64,000 nucleotides of DNA, taken from contig PAAG01000047.1 of assembly GCA_002698785.1 (NCBI GenBank), positions 310,001 through 374,000 on the forward strand. Reading direction: 5' to 3'. Positions 27,401-33,560 of the stretch are shown one piece after another. This DNA comes from Verrucomicrobiales bacterium (GTDB taxonomy: Bacteria; Verrucomicrobiota; Verrucomicrobiia; Verrucomicrobiales; DEV007). Position 1 is the first letter of the stretch. Each line of letters opens with the position of its first letter. Under the pieces are notes generated by a model. That model saw nothing but the letters and a program-made list of their open reading frames with translations, was not told the origin of the DNA and did no database searches. Both the position numbers and the translations under genes were made by a program.

Positions 27401-27511
27401 TCCGACCGATCCCCCTCCCGAGTTTATCCGAATTGATCCAGATTGTGCCTCGCACAAAACTGGGATGAGAAGCAACAGCCAGCAAAAGGCTGCGAACATC
27501 TGCTTCTTCAT
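21476..27511 (-). CDS. Giant secreted sugar dehydrogenase / diheme cytochrome / malectin-TSP3 protein
   Basis: A 2011-residue exported protein. After a signal peptide (about 1-23) come a malectin-like domain (RVFDVSVGGLTVLDDYDIFD), a PQQ-type glucose/sorbosone dehydrogenase propeller (DNA about 26850-25620; GGLRGLAFHPNFG, ADFGWPYWEGG), and an SO2930/HNE_0200-like module with LSDTGAFADLATL and two heme motifs, CLECH (near 25160) and CSNCH (near 24925), plus DLSQMPP. The rest alternates acidic calcium-binding TSP3 blocks with three more malectin-like domains (SFDVYINDVAVLTDYDIFA and close copies), ending in a beta-rich domain. It probably oxidises a sugar at the surface and passes electrons through the hemes. 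ATG 27511 is chosen because it opens the signal peptide; a GGAGGG lies 13 bases upstream. The small anchored-protein gene lies 42 bases upstream on the same strand. Confidence 0.9.
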   Translation of the reverse strand: MKKQMFAAFCWLLLLIPVLCEAQSGSIRINSGGGSVGEYSQDTDFSGGKKKSINVGTVESFDAPSQVFGSFRKGTFEYVIEGLAPSKEYLVQALFIEAEKTSAGARVFDVSVGGLTVLDDYDIFDQAGGQNVPVAETFEVTSDAQGGIQLQFQPTIGEAAISGLGIYYLGGQQFSSVAAISPGMGQAGAVGSFLNGNLPGISPSGISADGAAWEVVDAFPQLASFVQPMDIHLVPNTSPQMLAVRERDGKIYFIEESAGTTEKSLFLDIADAIELNQNGGLRGLAFHPNFGIPGATGEEDFFVYYSTNINNSMYLRLSRFKAPGGGPADPSSEVVMIQQKEIPVLDHIGGGLVFDENGYLLVFFGDLEWTDETYDDALRIDRMFQCAVLRLDVDEDLSRSAYATRTLYGNTVDGKSTEASLSDPSAKYFDTANISGIGYTIPLDNPFNDIPDALKEHAAVGVRNPWNTCRDPETNEIFFFDAGSNVDPKYEEVNQFSLGADFGWPYWEGGISKTYETGIEPPTDPIGTFTEDLWAYDHANGNGNAIGDGVVYKGTSLPGITDHVIFNDYTSGKIWALEYQSGAPSSKLLIDADGGITGMETSSSGEEIYLVNYASGRINKLKVTGTVNPEPPLLLSDTGAFADLATLAPATGLLPYEPAAPLWSDGASKHRWIAVPNDGTHDELSEQIIFSENLEWDYPIGTVFVKHFELPVDQSNPSVVKRLETRFLVNSEDGYYAVTYKWNDTGTEAYLQSEGSVQSFDVTDTNGATTTQEWSYPGRASCLECHQLAAGRVLGMKTRQLNWDYSYDAYGTNNQLAHFNSLGLFDVNLAASDLSQFLSSKNLDDTSASIQDRIRSYLDSNCSNCHRPGGIAGRAEFDARLSTPLELAGMLDEELKADDLGLTDPKILKSGDAQNSMIYHRDSTRGDLSQMPPLGSSITDSKYLDLLQTWIEELGEIDTDGDGVPNAIDTDDDNDGVPDGEDVFPLDATESVDTDGDGIGNNADLDDDNDGTPDASDPFPLDPTQGGVDLTSISINAGGPAAGTDFEADTGWVGGTVFSVGNSVTTVAGVPESVFQSERFGTFDYVVGGLAPGAGHDVELYFAENWWTEPGQRSFDVYINDVAVLTDYDIFAVAGGKDIGVAEVFEATADTNGEITVSFVTLLDNAKVSGLKVSEQAGSLDSDGDGVPDSEDTDDDNDGVLDTEDAFPLDPSETTDTDGDGIGNNGDFDDDNDGVLDTIDAFPLDANESVDTDGDGIGNNADPDDDNDGTPDASDPYPLDPTNGGSDPTIISINSGGPSAGSSFVADTDFIGGSVFSVSQSVTTTGSVPAEVFQTERFGNFEYILSGLTPGAAHDLELYFAENWWTDAGQRSFDVYVNGVAVLTGYDIFAVAGGKDIGIAETFQVTADTNGEITVAFVSLLDNAKISGLTVSEQPSGEIDTDGDGVPDAEDTDDDNDGVLDVNDAFPLDATESVDTDGDGVGDNADVDDDGDGVEDTADAFPLDPTESVDTDGDGIGNNADLDDDNDGVNDSEDAFPFDAAESIDTDGDGIGNNADLDDDNDGTPDTSDPYPLDPTQGGVDLTTISINSGGPAIDPDFVADTDSTGGAVYSVGSPIVTTTGVPEEVFQTERFGYFDYVITGLDVGSTYEVTLYFAENYWTADGQRVFDVEINGQTVLSNYDIFAAAGGKDIGIAEAFQVSPDVGGNLTISLKTQIDNAKISGLTIAQQAPSSSGTTTAMSQTSGESLDTDGDGIPDSSDPDDDNDGVADSDDAFPLDPFESVDTDGDGVGDNGDLLPGDPASAGEGAYTLLVPDPVDMENVGMGYGLLEINADLSGVLQLTMGDGASLSQTVTVVDRSIEIDASDADLKNTLTGSLTWNDYPGISDLDGAGLVWTIDGQAEPVEVSMLGSFLPAGTLESLLGSGDVVVDLVGPTVLEQQSATVNGNILEWPTTGEIGDYEPATGGVTWQITVGESVLYLEGIYFHDQNVVGGSYSDGLLETGVFQISLPLP
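22115..22278 (-). repeat. TSP3 calcium-binding repeat block 4
   Basis: Coding repeat of DTDGDGIPD/DDDNDGV units within the giant secreted gene; the last and shortest block, ending in DGVGDNGDLLPGDP before the C-terminal beta domain. Confidence 0.8.
22760..23205 (-). repeat. TSP3 calcium-binding repeat block 3
   Basis: The longest acidic block, with four or more DTDGDGxGDN/DAFPLD units between the third and fourth malectin-like domains. Its linkers nearly match those of the other blocks, which suggests duplication inside the gene. Confidence 0.8.
23650..23978 (-). repeat. TSP3 calcium-binding repeat block 2
   Basis: Acidic DTDGDG/DDDNDG repeat between the second and third malectin-like domains; ends in DPYPLDPTNGGSDP, nearly the same linker as blocks 1 and 3. 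Confidence 0.8.
24425..24648 (-). repeat. TSP3 calcium-binding repeat block 1
   Basis: First acidic block, joining the diheme cytochrome module (LLQTWIEELGEI) to the second malectin-like domain through DPFPLDPTQGGVDLTS. Confidence 0.8.
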
Positions 27512-27553
27512 TGTTGTTTTGGTTCCCTCCATTTTCACTCACACTCTCCCGTT

Positions 27554-28120
27554 CTAGGTTTCCGATAGCCACGTTACGAAGACCTGTTCTACAGATTCAC
27601 ACCCCATCTTCAGCCCGTACTCTTCGATCTTCATTTCCAACTCATGGATCGCGCCAGGGTCTCTATTCTCGACCTCGGTCAAGGTCTGCATCAGAACTTG
27701 CATATCTGGAGACAACTTCTGAGTCGCAACAGAAGGGACCAGAGGACGGCCAGCTATGGTTCGCCTCCGATGAGTGAGATAGATTTCCTCAAGCAGTTCG
27801 GACACACGCACTCTCCGGACGCGATCTTCAATCTTCGGGTGATTGTTTTCTCCGAAAAGTTGAATGATATCTACCGCGATGTCCTTTTCGGTGCGTTCAC
27901 CATCTATCATCGCTGCCTTCACATCGGTATCCGGCCCGTGATCGGAGCTCGGCTCCTGAACAGGATCGACAGATGCGATCTCCACCATTTCAGCAGCCTG
28001 CCCTGAGGTGAACCTGGTTTGCTCTGCTGAACCTCCCTTGTTCAAATGAAAGAGGAGAACTGCACCAGCCCCTGTTACAACAGGCACGAAGATACAAATG
28101 ATGAGAGTGCGAGCCTTCAT
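27554..28120 (-). CDS. Small membrane-anchored hypothetical protein
   Basis: A 188-residue protein with one N-terminal membrane segment or uncleaved signal (LIICIFVPVVTGAGAVLLF), an acidic low-complexity linker, and a helical C-terminal half (RVSELLEEIYLTHRRRTIAG; DMQVLMQTLTEVENRDPGAI). It most likely faces the periplasm. I recognise no family. It lies 42 bases upstream of the giant dehydrogenase gene on the same strand, so it may be its operon partner, for example for export or surface display; this is inference from position only. Confidence 0.75.
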   Translation of the reverse strand: MKARTLIICIFVPVVTGAGAVLLFHLNKGGSAEQTRFTSGQAAEMVEIASVDPVQEPSSDHGPDTDVKAAMIDGERTEKDIAVDIIQLFGENNHPKIEDRVRRVRVSELLEEIYLTHRRRTIAGRPLVPSVATQKLSPDMQVLMQTLTEVENRDPGAIHELEMKIEEYGLKMGCESVEQVFVTWLSET

Positions 28121-28520
28121 TAAGGATAACTCAGAGAGAGTTCACAGGTGCTGCCAGATTCTCTGAGAGTGAACTCCCAAAATCTTTCCGGCCCGAGCCT
28201 ATAATTTCACTTTTGAGAATGCAATCAAATTATCATATTAAATATGATAATTGAATGTGATCATAAGTATCAATTAAAAACTCAGTTCCATGAACTTTAC
28301 AGAGAATATCAAATTCGTGTGAAATCGATCTTAGATAGAAAACAACAAAGAATCCTATGCTTGCTGTGAGCCTGCCTGCGAAGGAATTGCGTCTGGAACA
28401 ATCTGCCAACTTGAGTTTTCTAATGAAATCGCGACGCTCTCTCAAAGGCCTTATGCAATTCAAAAGACCAAATTCATTTTGGATTCTATCACCAAGCAAC
28501 CGATCACCTATTTTTTGAGA
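28121..28520. promoter_or_regulatory. 400-base divergent intergenic region
   Basis: Lies between the anchored-protein gene (minus) and the phosphatase gene (plus) and should contain both promoters. It is AT-rich and contains a 25-base palindrome at 28228-28252, listed separately. No gene or RNA is recognised. Confidence 0.5.
28228..28252. repeat. Perfect 12-bp inverted repeat, operator candidate
   Basis: AATTATCATATT (28228-28239) and AATATGATAATT (28241-28252) are perfect inverted copies with a single-base centre. The position between divergent genes and the AT-rich sequence suit a dimeric regulator site. It lacks the GC stem expected of a terminator. Confidence 0.6.
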
Positions 28521-29000
28521 ATGACCCGCCTCCTTTTTGTCTGCCTTGGAAATATTTGCCGTTCTCCTTCGGGAGAGAATGTAATGCGTCACCTAATCGA
28601 ACGGGAAGGGCTGATGGATCAGTTTCAGCTCGACTCTGCAGGGACATCCGGCTGGCACATCGGAAACCCACCCGATTCGCGCATGACTCTCGCCGCCAAT
28701 AACCGGGGCATAGAAATGCTGGGACGCGCCCGTCAGGTAAAGCCGGAGGACTTTGAAAAATTCGACTGGATCTTTGCGATGGACCAGAGCAACTACGAAG
28801 ACCTCGAGCAGGTTCGCGATGAGTGTAAGAATCCCACTGCCGAGCTGGTCCTTTTCTGCGACTTTTGCGAAGAGCACGAAGAAACGGAAGTACCCGATCC
28901 CTACTACGGAGGTGCCGAAGGTTTTGAAACGGTGCTCGACCTACTGGAAGACGGATGCAGTTCCTTTCTGCGGCAGTGGAAAGAAGGAGTCCTGACATGA
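28521..29000 (+). CDS. Low-molecular-weight protein tyrosine phosphatase family protein
   Basis: A 159-residue LMW-PTP. The P-loop VCLGNICRSPSGE holds the nucleophile Cys8 and Arg14, and the general acid is Asp126 in VPDPYYGG. The usual S-P-x-A-E after the loop reads S-P-S-G-E here. I start at ATG 28521, the normal family start; a longer frame adds 14 unrelated residues. The fructosamine-kinase-family gene begins four bases after its stop. Human LMW-PTP-A has been reported to hydrolyse protein ribulosamine-5-phosphate, and fructosamine-kinase relatives act on ribulosamines, so the pair likely repairs glycated proteins. A role in protein tyrosine dephosphorylation remains possible. Confidence 0.93.
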   Translation: MTRLLFVCLGNICRSPSGENVMRHLIEREGLMDQFQLDSAGTSGWHIGNPPDSRMTLAANNRGIEMLGRARQVKPEDFEKFDWIFAMDQSNYEDLEQVRDECKNPTAELVLFCDFCEEHEETEVPDPYYGGAEGFETVLDLLEDGCSSFLRQWKEGVLT

Positions 29001-29004
29001 CATT

Positions 29005-29883
29005 ATGATTTCTACGGCGATGGTCGAATGGCTGGAAGAAGAGGCAGGTATCACCGTTCTTCCTGAAACGGCCCATTCCGTTTCCGGAGGCTGTATCAAC
29101 GAAGCAAAGATTGTGGAACGTGCCGACGGCGGGTCGGTTTTTCTAAAGTTCAACCGCATTGATCGGCTTGACCTTTTCGAGGCAGAAAAGGCGTGCCTCG
29201 ATCTGATGGCCGAGAGCGGAGCTATTCGCGTGCCGGAACCCTATGCACTCGGCACGGTGGAGGCCTCGGCTGTTTTTGCCATGGAAGGTCTCGACCTACG
29301 ATCCGGAGGTGGCCCTGGCTCCCAGGAAGTCCTCGCCGAGCAGCTCGCGGCTCTTCATGACACTCTTTCCCCCAATGGAAAATTCGGCGCTGACTTCGAC
29401 AATTTCATCGGTGCTACTCCTCAGCCCAATGCATGGACGGAGAGCTGGGCGGACTTTTACACCGAACACCGGCTCGATTTTCAATTCCACCTCGCTTCCA
29501 AACGGGGCCACACATTTCGAGAAGCGAAGGCGGTAAAGGAGGCTGTGCATGCTCACCTCTCCGGCCTGGAAATTCAGCCTTCCCTACTCCACGGCGACCT
29601 TTGGGGCGGTAATGTTAGTTTCTTAACAGACGGAACTCCGGTGCTCTATGATCCGGCGTGCTATTTTGGAGACCGTGAAGCTGACATGGCTTTTACCCGC
29701 ATGTTCGGTGGCTTCGGCCCGCCTTTTTATCGTCGCTACCGGGAGCGGTGCCCGGAACCTGAGCCGATCCGGGAAACGATCTACAATCTCTATCATCTGC
29801 TCAATCACTACAATCTATTCGGAGGTGGTTATGCCAGTCAGGCCGAGAGTTCGATACGAGAGATATTGAGGGAAGTTGCATAA
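29005..29883 (+). CDS. Fructosamine / ribulosamine kinase family protein
   Basis: A 292-residue kinase of the fructosamine-3-kinase family with an aminoglycoside-phosphotransferase-like fold. Visible parts are the ATP-binding Lys48 (VFLKFN), the catalytic loop SLLHGDLWGGN with Asp198 and Asn203, and the metal Asp216 in VLYDPACYFGDREADMAF. These enzymes phosphorylate sugar adducts on protein lysines, which then fall off. It starts four bases after the LMW-PTP gene, forming a compact two-gene unit. No hairpin serves this strand; the one after the gene belongs to the convergent phosphatase gene. Confidence 0.93.
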   Translation: MISTAMVEWLEEEAGITVLPETAHSVSGGCINEAKIVERADGGSVFLKFNRIDRLDLFEAEKACLDLMAESGAIRVPEPYALGTVEASAVFAMEGLDLRSGGGPGSQEVLAEQLAALHDTLSPNGKFGADFDNFIGATPQPNAWTESWADFYTEHRLDFQFHLASKRGHTFREAKAVKEAVHAHLSGLEIQPSLLHGDLWGGNVSFLTDGTPVLYDPACYFGDREADMAFTRMFGGFGPPFYRRYRERCPEPEPIRETIYNLYHLLNHYNLFGGGYASQAESSIREILREVA

Positions 29884-29917
29884 AAATGACCCGCCGGCGC
29901 ACAGGCACCGACGGGTC
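29882..29917 (-). terminator. Terminator for the minus-strand phosphatase gene
   Basis: An imperfect GC-rich stem pairs GACCCG (from 29888) with CGGGTC (to 29917). On the minus strand it is followed by ATTTTTAT, which makes it a rho-independent terminator for the gene at 29952-30452. Confidence 0.75.
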
Positions 29918-29951
29918 GCTGGTGAACCACACAACCAAAATTTGTTTCCGT

Positions 29952-30452
29952 CTACCCTGCCGTGTGGGCGGCAATGCTCTCCATCCACGGGGCGAGCGCT
30001 AAGACTGCATCCTCATACCCCTTGGCAGTGAGAGCATCTGGCTTCTGCTTTCGCAGCCACTTGATCGCACGCTTTGGCTTCATGCCCAGCTTTCCTATCA
30101 AGTAGTAGGCCATGAGGATTCCTGTCCTATCCTTCCCTGCATTGCAGTGGACCAAGACAGGCTCCTCTCTCGAAAGGTGTGTATCGACGATCCCATCGAA
30201 CCGCCGGATAAGTTCGAGCAGTTTCGGGTTTGCTGTGGCATAGGGGCGGCTCAGCTTTTCTTCGAAGGGAAGGATGTAATGAAGCAATCCAGCGTCTGCC
30301 ACTCGTTCCGCATCGTTTCCCTCCACGAGGCTAACCACCACTCGCAATCCCTGTGAATACAGCTGTTCGGGATTCCACAGGGTCTTCGCCGGTCCCGGCC
30401 TACCGTAGAGCAAGCCAGGCTCGATTTCGTAACTGAGTCCGTCGAGTTTCAT
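29952..30452 (-). CDS. Dual-specificity-type Cys phosphatase
   Basis: A 166-residue protein with the Cys-dependent phosphatase loop VHCNAGKDRTG (Cys103, Arg109) and the N-terminal fold of small dual-specificity or tyrosine phosphatases (EIEPGLLYGRPGPAK, LRVVVSLVEGN). The general acid is probably in the LPFEEKLSRP region, but I cannot fix it. The substrate could be a phosphoprotein, phosphoinositide or nucleotide. It is cytoplasmic, monocistronic and has its own terminator. It faces the deglycation pair in convergent orientation; a functional link is not shown. Confidence 0.9.
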   Translation of the reverse strand: MKLDGLSYEIEPGLLYGRPGPAKTLWNPEQLYSQGLRVVVSLVEGNDAERVADAGLLHYILPFEEKLSRPYATANPKLLELIRRFDGIVDTHLSREEPVLVHCNAGKDRTGILMAYYLIGKLGMKPKRAIKWLRKQKPDALTAKGYEDAVLALAPWMESIAAHTAG

Positions 30453-30488
30453 GCCCGCACATTAGGTGGATTTGACAGGTTTCCGGGT

Positions 30489-30893
30489 TCAGCGCCAGAA
30501 GATCACTACCCTTTGTTTCCCATCCGTACAGAACCACTTTTCCGAAGCGTACCAGTTTTTGTAGTCCCAGTAGCCGGACTGTGAAACCTTCAGGTGATCC
30601 TCTACTCTAATCCGAGAGGCCCAAAGCGCATCGATGTCGACGTACCGTATGGACTGACCAGACACCCGAACGTAGTAACCGGCGGGATCCTGGTAAAAAT
30701 AGACACTGCCTCCTGAATCATTGAAATGGAACTTGGGCCTTATCCCCATGTCTTGCAGCCGCGAGTTGTTGAGGTTACGCCAGGGGTGATTGGCATCGAC
30801 TTCTCCGTAGAGCCAGTCCTGGGCGTTGACTCCTCCGGTGATCGTAAGTGCTGCAAATGCTGTCAGCAGGAATGTGTAGAATTTGGTTTTCAT
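30489..30893 (-). CDS. Small secreted hypothetical protein
   Basis: A 134-residue product with a signal peptide (FLLTAFAALTITGGVNAQ) and a mature domain rich in Trp, Tyr and Asp (YYVRVSGQSIRYVDIDALWA). It contains two Cys at most and no known motif. The pattern suggests a small beta-rich exported protein. It stands alone between a phosphatase gene and the EF-hand gene. Confidence 0.75.
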   Translation of the reverse strand: MKTKFYTFLLTAFAALTITGGVNAQDWLYGEVDANHPWRNLNNSRLQDMGIRPKFHFNDSGGSVYFYQDPAGYYVRVSGQSIRYVDIDALWASRIRVEDHLKVSQSGYWDYKNWYASEKWFCTDGKQRVVIFWR

Positions 30894-31045
30894 TGATTTT
30901 GGTGTGGTTGGTTGCTCTGCCTTTTTGGCGTCCTGACTACTAGAGGGATGCCTTCGTTTGTAATTCCGGATAAAAGGGAAATAAATTTTTCAGACCTTTT
31001 TATCCACACCATCCGCACCGCCAATTTACCCGAAGTTCGGGCCAA

Positions 31046-31081
31046 CAAAAAACCCGCTGGCGCGCTCGCACCAACGGGTTT
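31046..31081 (-). terminator. Terminator of the EF-hand gene
   Basis: AAACCCG and CGGGTTT form the outer stem and GCG/CGC an inner stem; on the minus strand the hairpin is followed by TTTTTTG. It lies about 28 bases after the EF-hand gene stop. Confidence 0.85.
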
Positions 31082-31108
31082 CTAGACAATCAAAGTTGTA
31101 CGGCAGGA

Positions 31109-31483
31109 TTACTCAGCGTCAGCTTTTCCTTTGCCCTTGCCTTTTCCTTTGCCCTTACCCTTGCCCTTCATCGGAGCGGAGAGTTCTTCTTTGGAAAGTT
31201 CGCCGTCACCGTCTTTGTCACGGGCTTTGAAGATTTTGTCGATCGCTCCGTCGCCGCCTTTTTCTTTCATCTTGGCAGCCATAGGGCCAGCAGCGAACTC
31301 GTCTTTGGAAATGGTACCATTTCCATCGGTGTCGAGCTTCTTGATCATCATCTCAGCACGAGCAGCAGGATCGCCTTTGCCCTTGCCTTTTCCTTTGCCC
31401 TTACCGCCTTCTTCTTCAGCGTGCGAGAGCCCAACAGCCAGACCAGCAATCATTGCGGTCGCCACTACGAGGATTTTCTTCAT
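31109..31483 (-). CDS. Secreted EF-hand protein with Gly-Lys repeats
   Basis: A 124-residue product with a signal peptide (ILVVATAMIAGLAVGLSHA) and two canonical EF-hand loops, DTDGNGTISKDEF and DKDGDGELSKEEL, each with the full set of calcium ligands. Both ends of the mature chain are low-complexity GKGKGK tracts, giving a very basic protein around acidic calcium sites. Exported EF-hand proteins of this sort are common in Verrucomicrobia and Planctomycetes; their role is unknown. A GGGG-CTCC-GGAG-CCCC hairpin (31510-31534) lies just upstream, possibly in the leader. Confidence 0.88.
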   Translation of the reverse strand: MKKILVVATAMIAGLAVGLSHAEEEGGKGKGKGKGKGDPAARAEMMIKKLDTDGNGTISKDEFAAGPMAAKMKEKGGDGAIDKIFKARDKDGDGELSKEELSAPMKGKGKGKGKGKGKGKADAE

Positions 31484-31592
31484 ATATATAAAGGATTGTT
31501 TTGGTTACAGGGGCATCTCCGTCGGAGTTACCCCTTGTCCCCAATCTAACCCTCGCGCGAACTGCGAGTTTCAAAAAATCGAATCAAAAATA

Positions 31593-33458
31593 CTATTTTT
31601 TGATCGCGGCCTCCATGATCTCGAAACCACGGTTGATGAGCGCGGTGCGGTCATCGAGGAGCCCGGCGCTCAGAAGAGCATTATCGAGCATCTGGGCAGC
31701 GATGAGTTTGGCGAGGTCCGGATTTGATTCGCGGGCAGCTGAAAGGCCGTGGATCAGCTCGTGACGAGGATTGATCTCGAGATCGACCTTCACGGGCGGA
31801 AGTTCCTCGTCGGGATTCATGGCCTTCATCATTTGGCGCATCTGGGCAGACATACCGCTCTCGGGGACAAGAACCGCCGCGGGGCTGCTAACGAGACGTT
31901 TGCCTGCCTCGACCTTTTCAATTTGCTCACCGAGTTCGCCTTCGAGGAACTCGTAAAGAAGCTTGAGTTCGTCGTCAGAGAGAGTCTCGCCCTCGTGGGC
32001 AACAGTGTCGTCGTCTTCCAATTCGAGGCCAGCGCTGGCAGCCGATATGAGTTGCTTGCCATCGACTTCGTTGAGATGCTGCAAAAGGTAATCGTCAATG
32101 GTGTCGAAGAAATAGATCACCTCAAGCCCTCGGCCTTTCAGGGCTTCGAGATATGGACCGGCTTCAATCGCAGCGCGATCGGGGCCGACGAGGTAGTAGA
32201 TTTTCTTCTGACCATCCTTAGCACGAGTCTGGTAGTCCTCGAAGGAAGTCAGCTCGCCTTTTTCCGTCATGGAGCTTTCGAAACGAATGAGCTTCGCGAG
32301 CGCCTCGCGGTGTTCGAAGTCGACCACGATCCCCTCTTTCAGGAACCGGCTGAACTTGCCGTAGAACTCTTTGTATTTGTCCGCATCGTCTTTGGCCTCG
32401 CCATCGAGGAACTTGAGGAAACGCTTGGTAACGACACGATTCAGTTTCCGGACGAGGCTGCTGTCCTGCATGGACTCGCGGCTGATGTTCAACGGGATAT
32501 CGGCGCTGTCGATTACTCCACGAAGGAAACGAAGCCATTCCGGGAGGAGCCCCTCTGGCTTGTCATCGATGAGCACGTTTTTGCAGTAGAGGGATACTCC
32601 CGGCTCCATCTGCCCCATTCCCCAGAGTTCTGTGTTTTCTGTGGGGACGAAAAGAAGTGCGTTCAGCTCCAACGGCATGTCAGCGCTGAAGTGCATGCGG
32701 TAGCGCGGATCGTCGAATGCCTTGGCGGAGAACTTGTAGAATTCGTTGTATTCCTCGTCGGTGACTTCGGATTTTTTCTTTCTCCAGATCGCCTCGATTT
32801 TGTTGACTCGCTCTTCGCCGATCATGATCGGGAAAGAAACGAAGCTGGAGTAGTTCTCGAGGATCTGCTTTACCCGGTCTTCCTTGGCGAACTCTTCGTT
32901 TTCTTCGCGGAGCTTCAGGACGATGCGGGTGCCGCGGTCGAGTTCTTCTTCTGATTCCTCGATTTCGTAGCCTGTTTTCCCATCGCTTTTCCAAACAAGA
33001 CTCTCGGCATCTGTTTTCCAAGAGTGCGTGTAGACGGTCACTTCATCAGCCACCATGAATGCCGAGTAGAAACCAACACCGAATTGACCAATGAGAGAGC
33101 TTTCTTTCTGCTGGGATTCCTCAAGGGCTTTCACAAACGCTTTGGAACCAGAGTGGGCAATCGTCCCGAGGTTCTCGTGAAGCTCGTCCCGAGTCATACC
33201 AAGACCGTGATCGCTGATGGTCACGGTCTTTGCCTCTTCATCGACGGAAATCTCGATATTCAGTTCCTTCTCGGGCTGGTAGATATCCGTCTCCGTCAGT
33301 TGAGTGTGACGCAATTTCTCCAGAGCATCGGAGGCGTTGGAAACCAATTCACGAACGAAGATCTCTTTGTCCGTGTAGAGAGAGTTGATCACAATATCGA
33401 GCACCTGGCTCACTTCGGCCTGGAATTCTCTCTTTTCAGGGGTAGCAGACGTCGTCAT
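31593..33458 (-). CDS. htpG: Chaperone HtpG (Hsp90)
   Basis: A 621-residue Hsp90. The N-terminal ATPase shows NSLYTDKEIFVRELVSNASD, DHGLGMTRDEL and IGQFGVGFYSAF; the middle domain has PLNISRESMQDS; and the C-terminal dimer domain ends in NRGFEIMEAAIKK without an MEEVD tail, as in bacteria. It folds or protects client proteins with ATP. I start at ATG 33458, just before REFQAEVSQVLD; an ATG at 33497 would add 13 residues. It follows the SPFH genes on the same strand with a gap of about 100 bases. Confidence 0.97.
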   Translation of the reverse strand: MTTSATPEKREFQAEVSQVLDIVINSLYTDKEIFVRELVSNASDALEKLRHTQLTETDIYQPEKELNIEISVDEEAKTVTISDHGLGMTRDELHENLGTIAHSGSKAFVKALEESQQKESSLIGQFGVGFYSAFMVADEVTVYTHSWKTDAESLVWKSDGKTGYEIEESEEELDRGTRIVLKLREENEEFAKEDRVKQILENYSSFVSFPIMIGEERVNKIEAIWRKKKSEVTDEEYNEFYKFSAKAFDDPRYRMHFSADMPLELNALLFVPTENTELWGMGQMEPGVSLYCKNVLIDDKPEGLLPEWLRFLRGVIDSADIPLNISRESMQDSSLVRKLNRVVTKRFLKFLDGEAKDDADKYKEFYGKFSRFLKEGIVVDFEHREALAKLIRFESSMTEKGELTSFEDYQTRAKDGQKKIYYLVGPDRAAIEAGPYLEALKGRGLEVIYFFDTIDDYLLQHLNEVDGKQLISAASAGLELEDDDTVAHEGETLSDDELKLLYEFLEGELGEQIEKVEAGKRLVSSPAAVLVPESGMSAQMRQMMKAMNPDEELPPVKVDLEINPRHELIHGLSAARESNPDLAKLIAAQMLDNALLSAGLLDDRTALINRGFEIMEAAIKK

Positions 33459-33560
33459 AGGATAGTCGGGTATTTCTTTTGATTTTGGCTGGACCATGTA
33501 GGCACATAGCCGCTTGTCAAGCGCGGCGGCACCTCAGTCTTTGTCTACAAATGGAGGATT

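Noticed and set aside
31125-31170. Tandem DNA repeat resembling a microsatellite
   Set aside because: It is the coding tract for Gly-Lys repeats in the EF-hand protein, not a separate element.
31749-32954. Long open frame on the plus strand
   Set aside because: It is opposite htpG, whose identity is certain, and has no recognisable motif.
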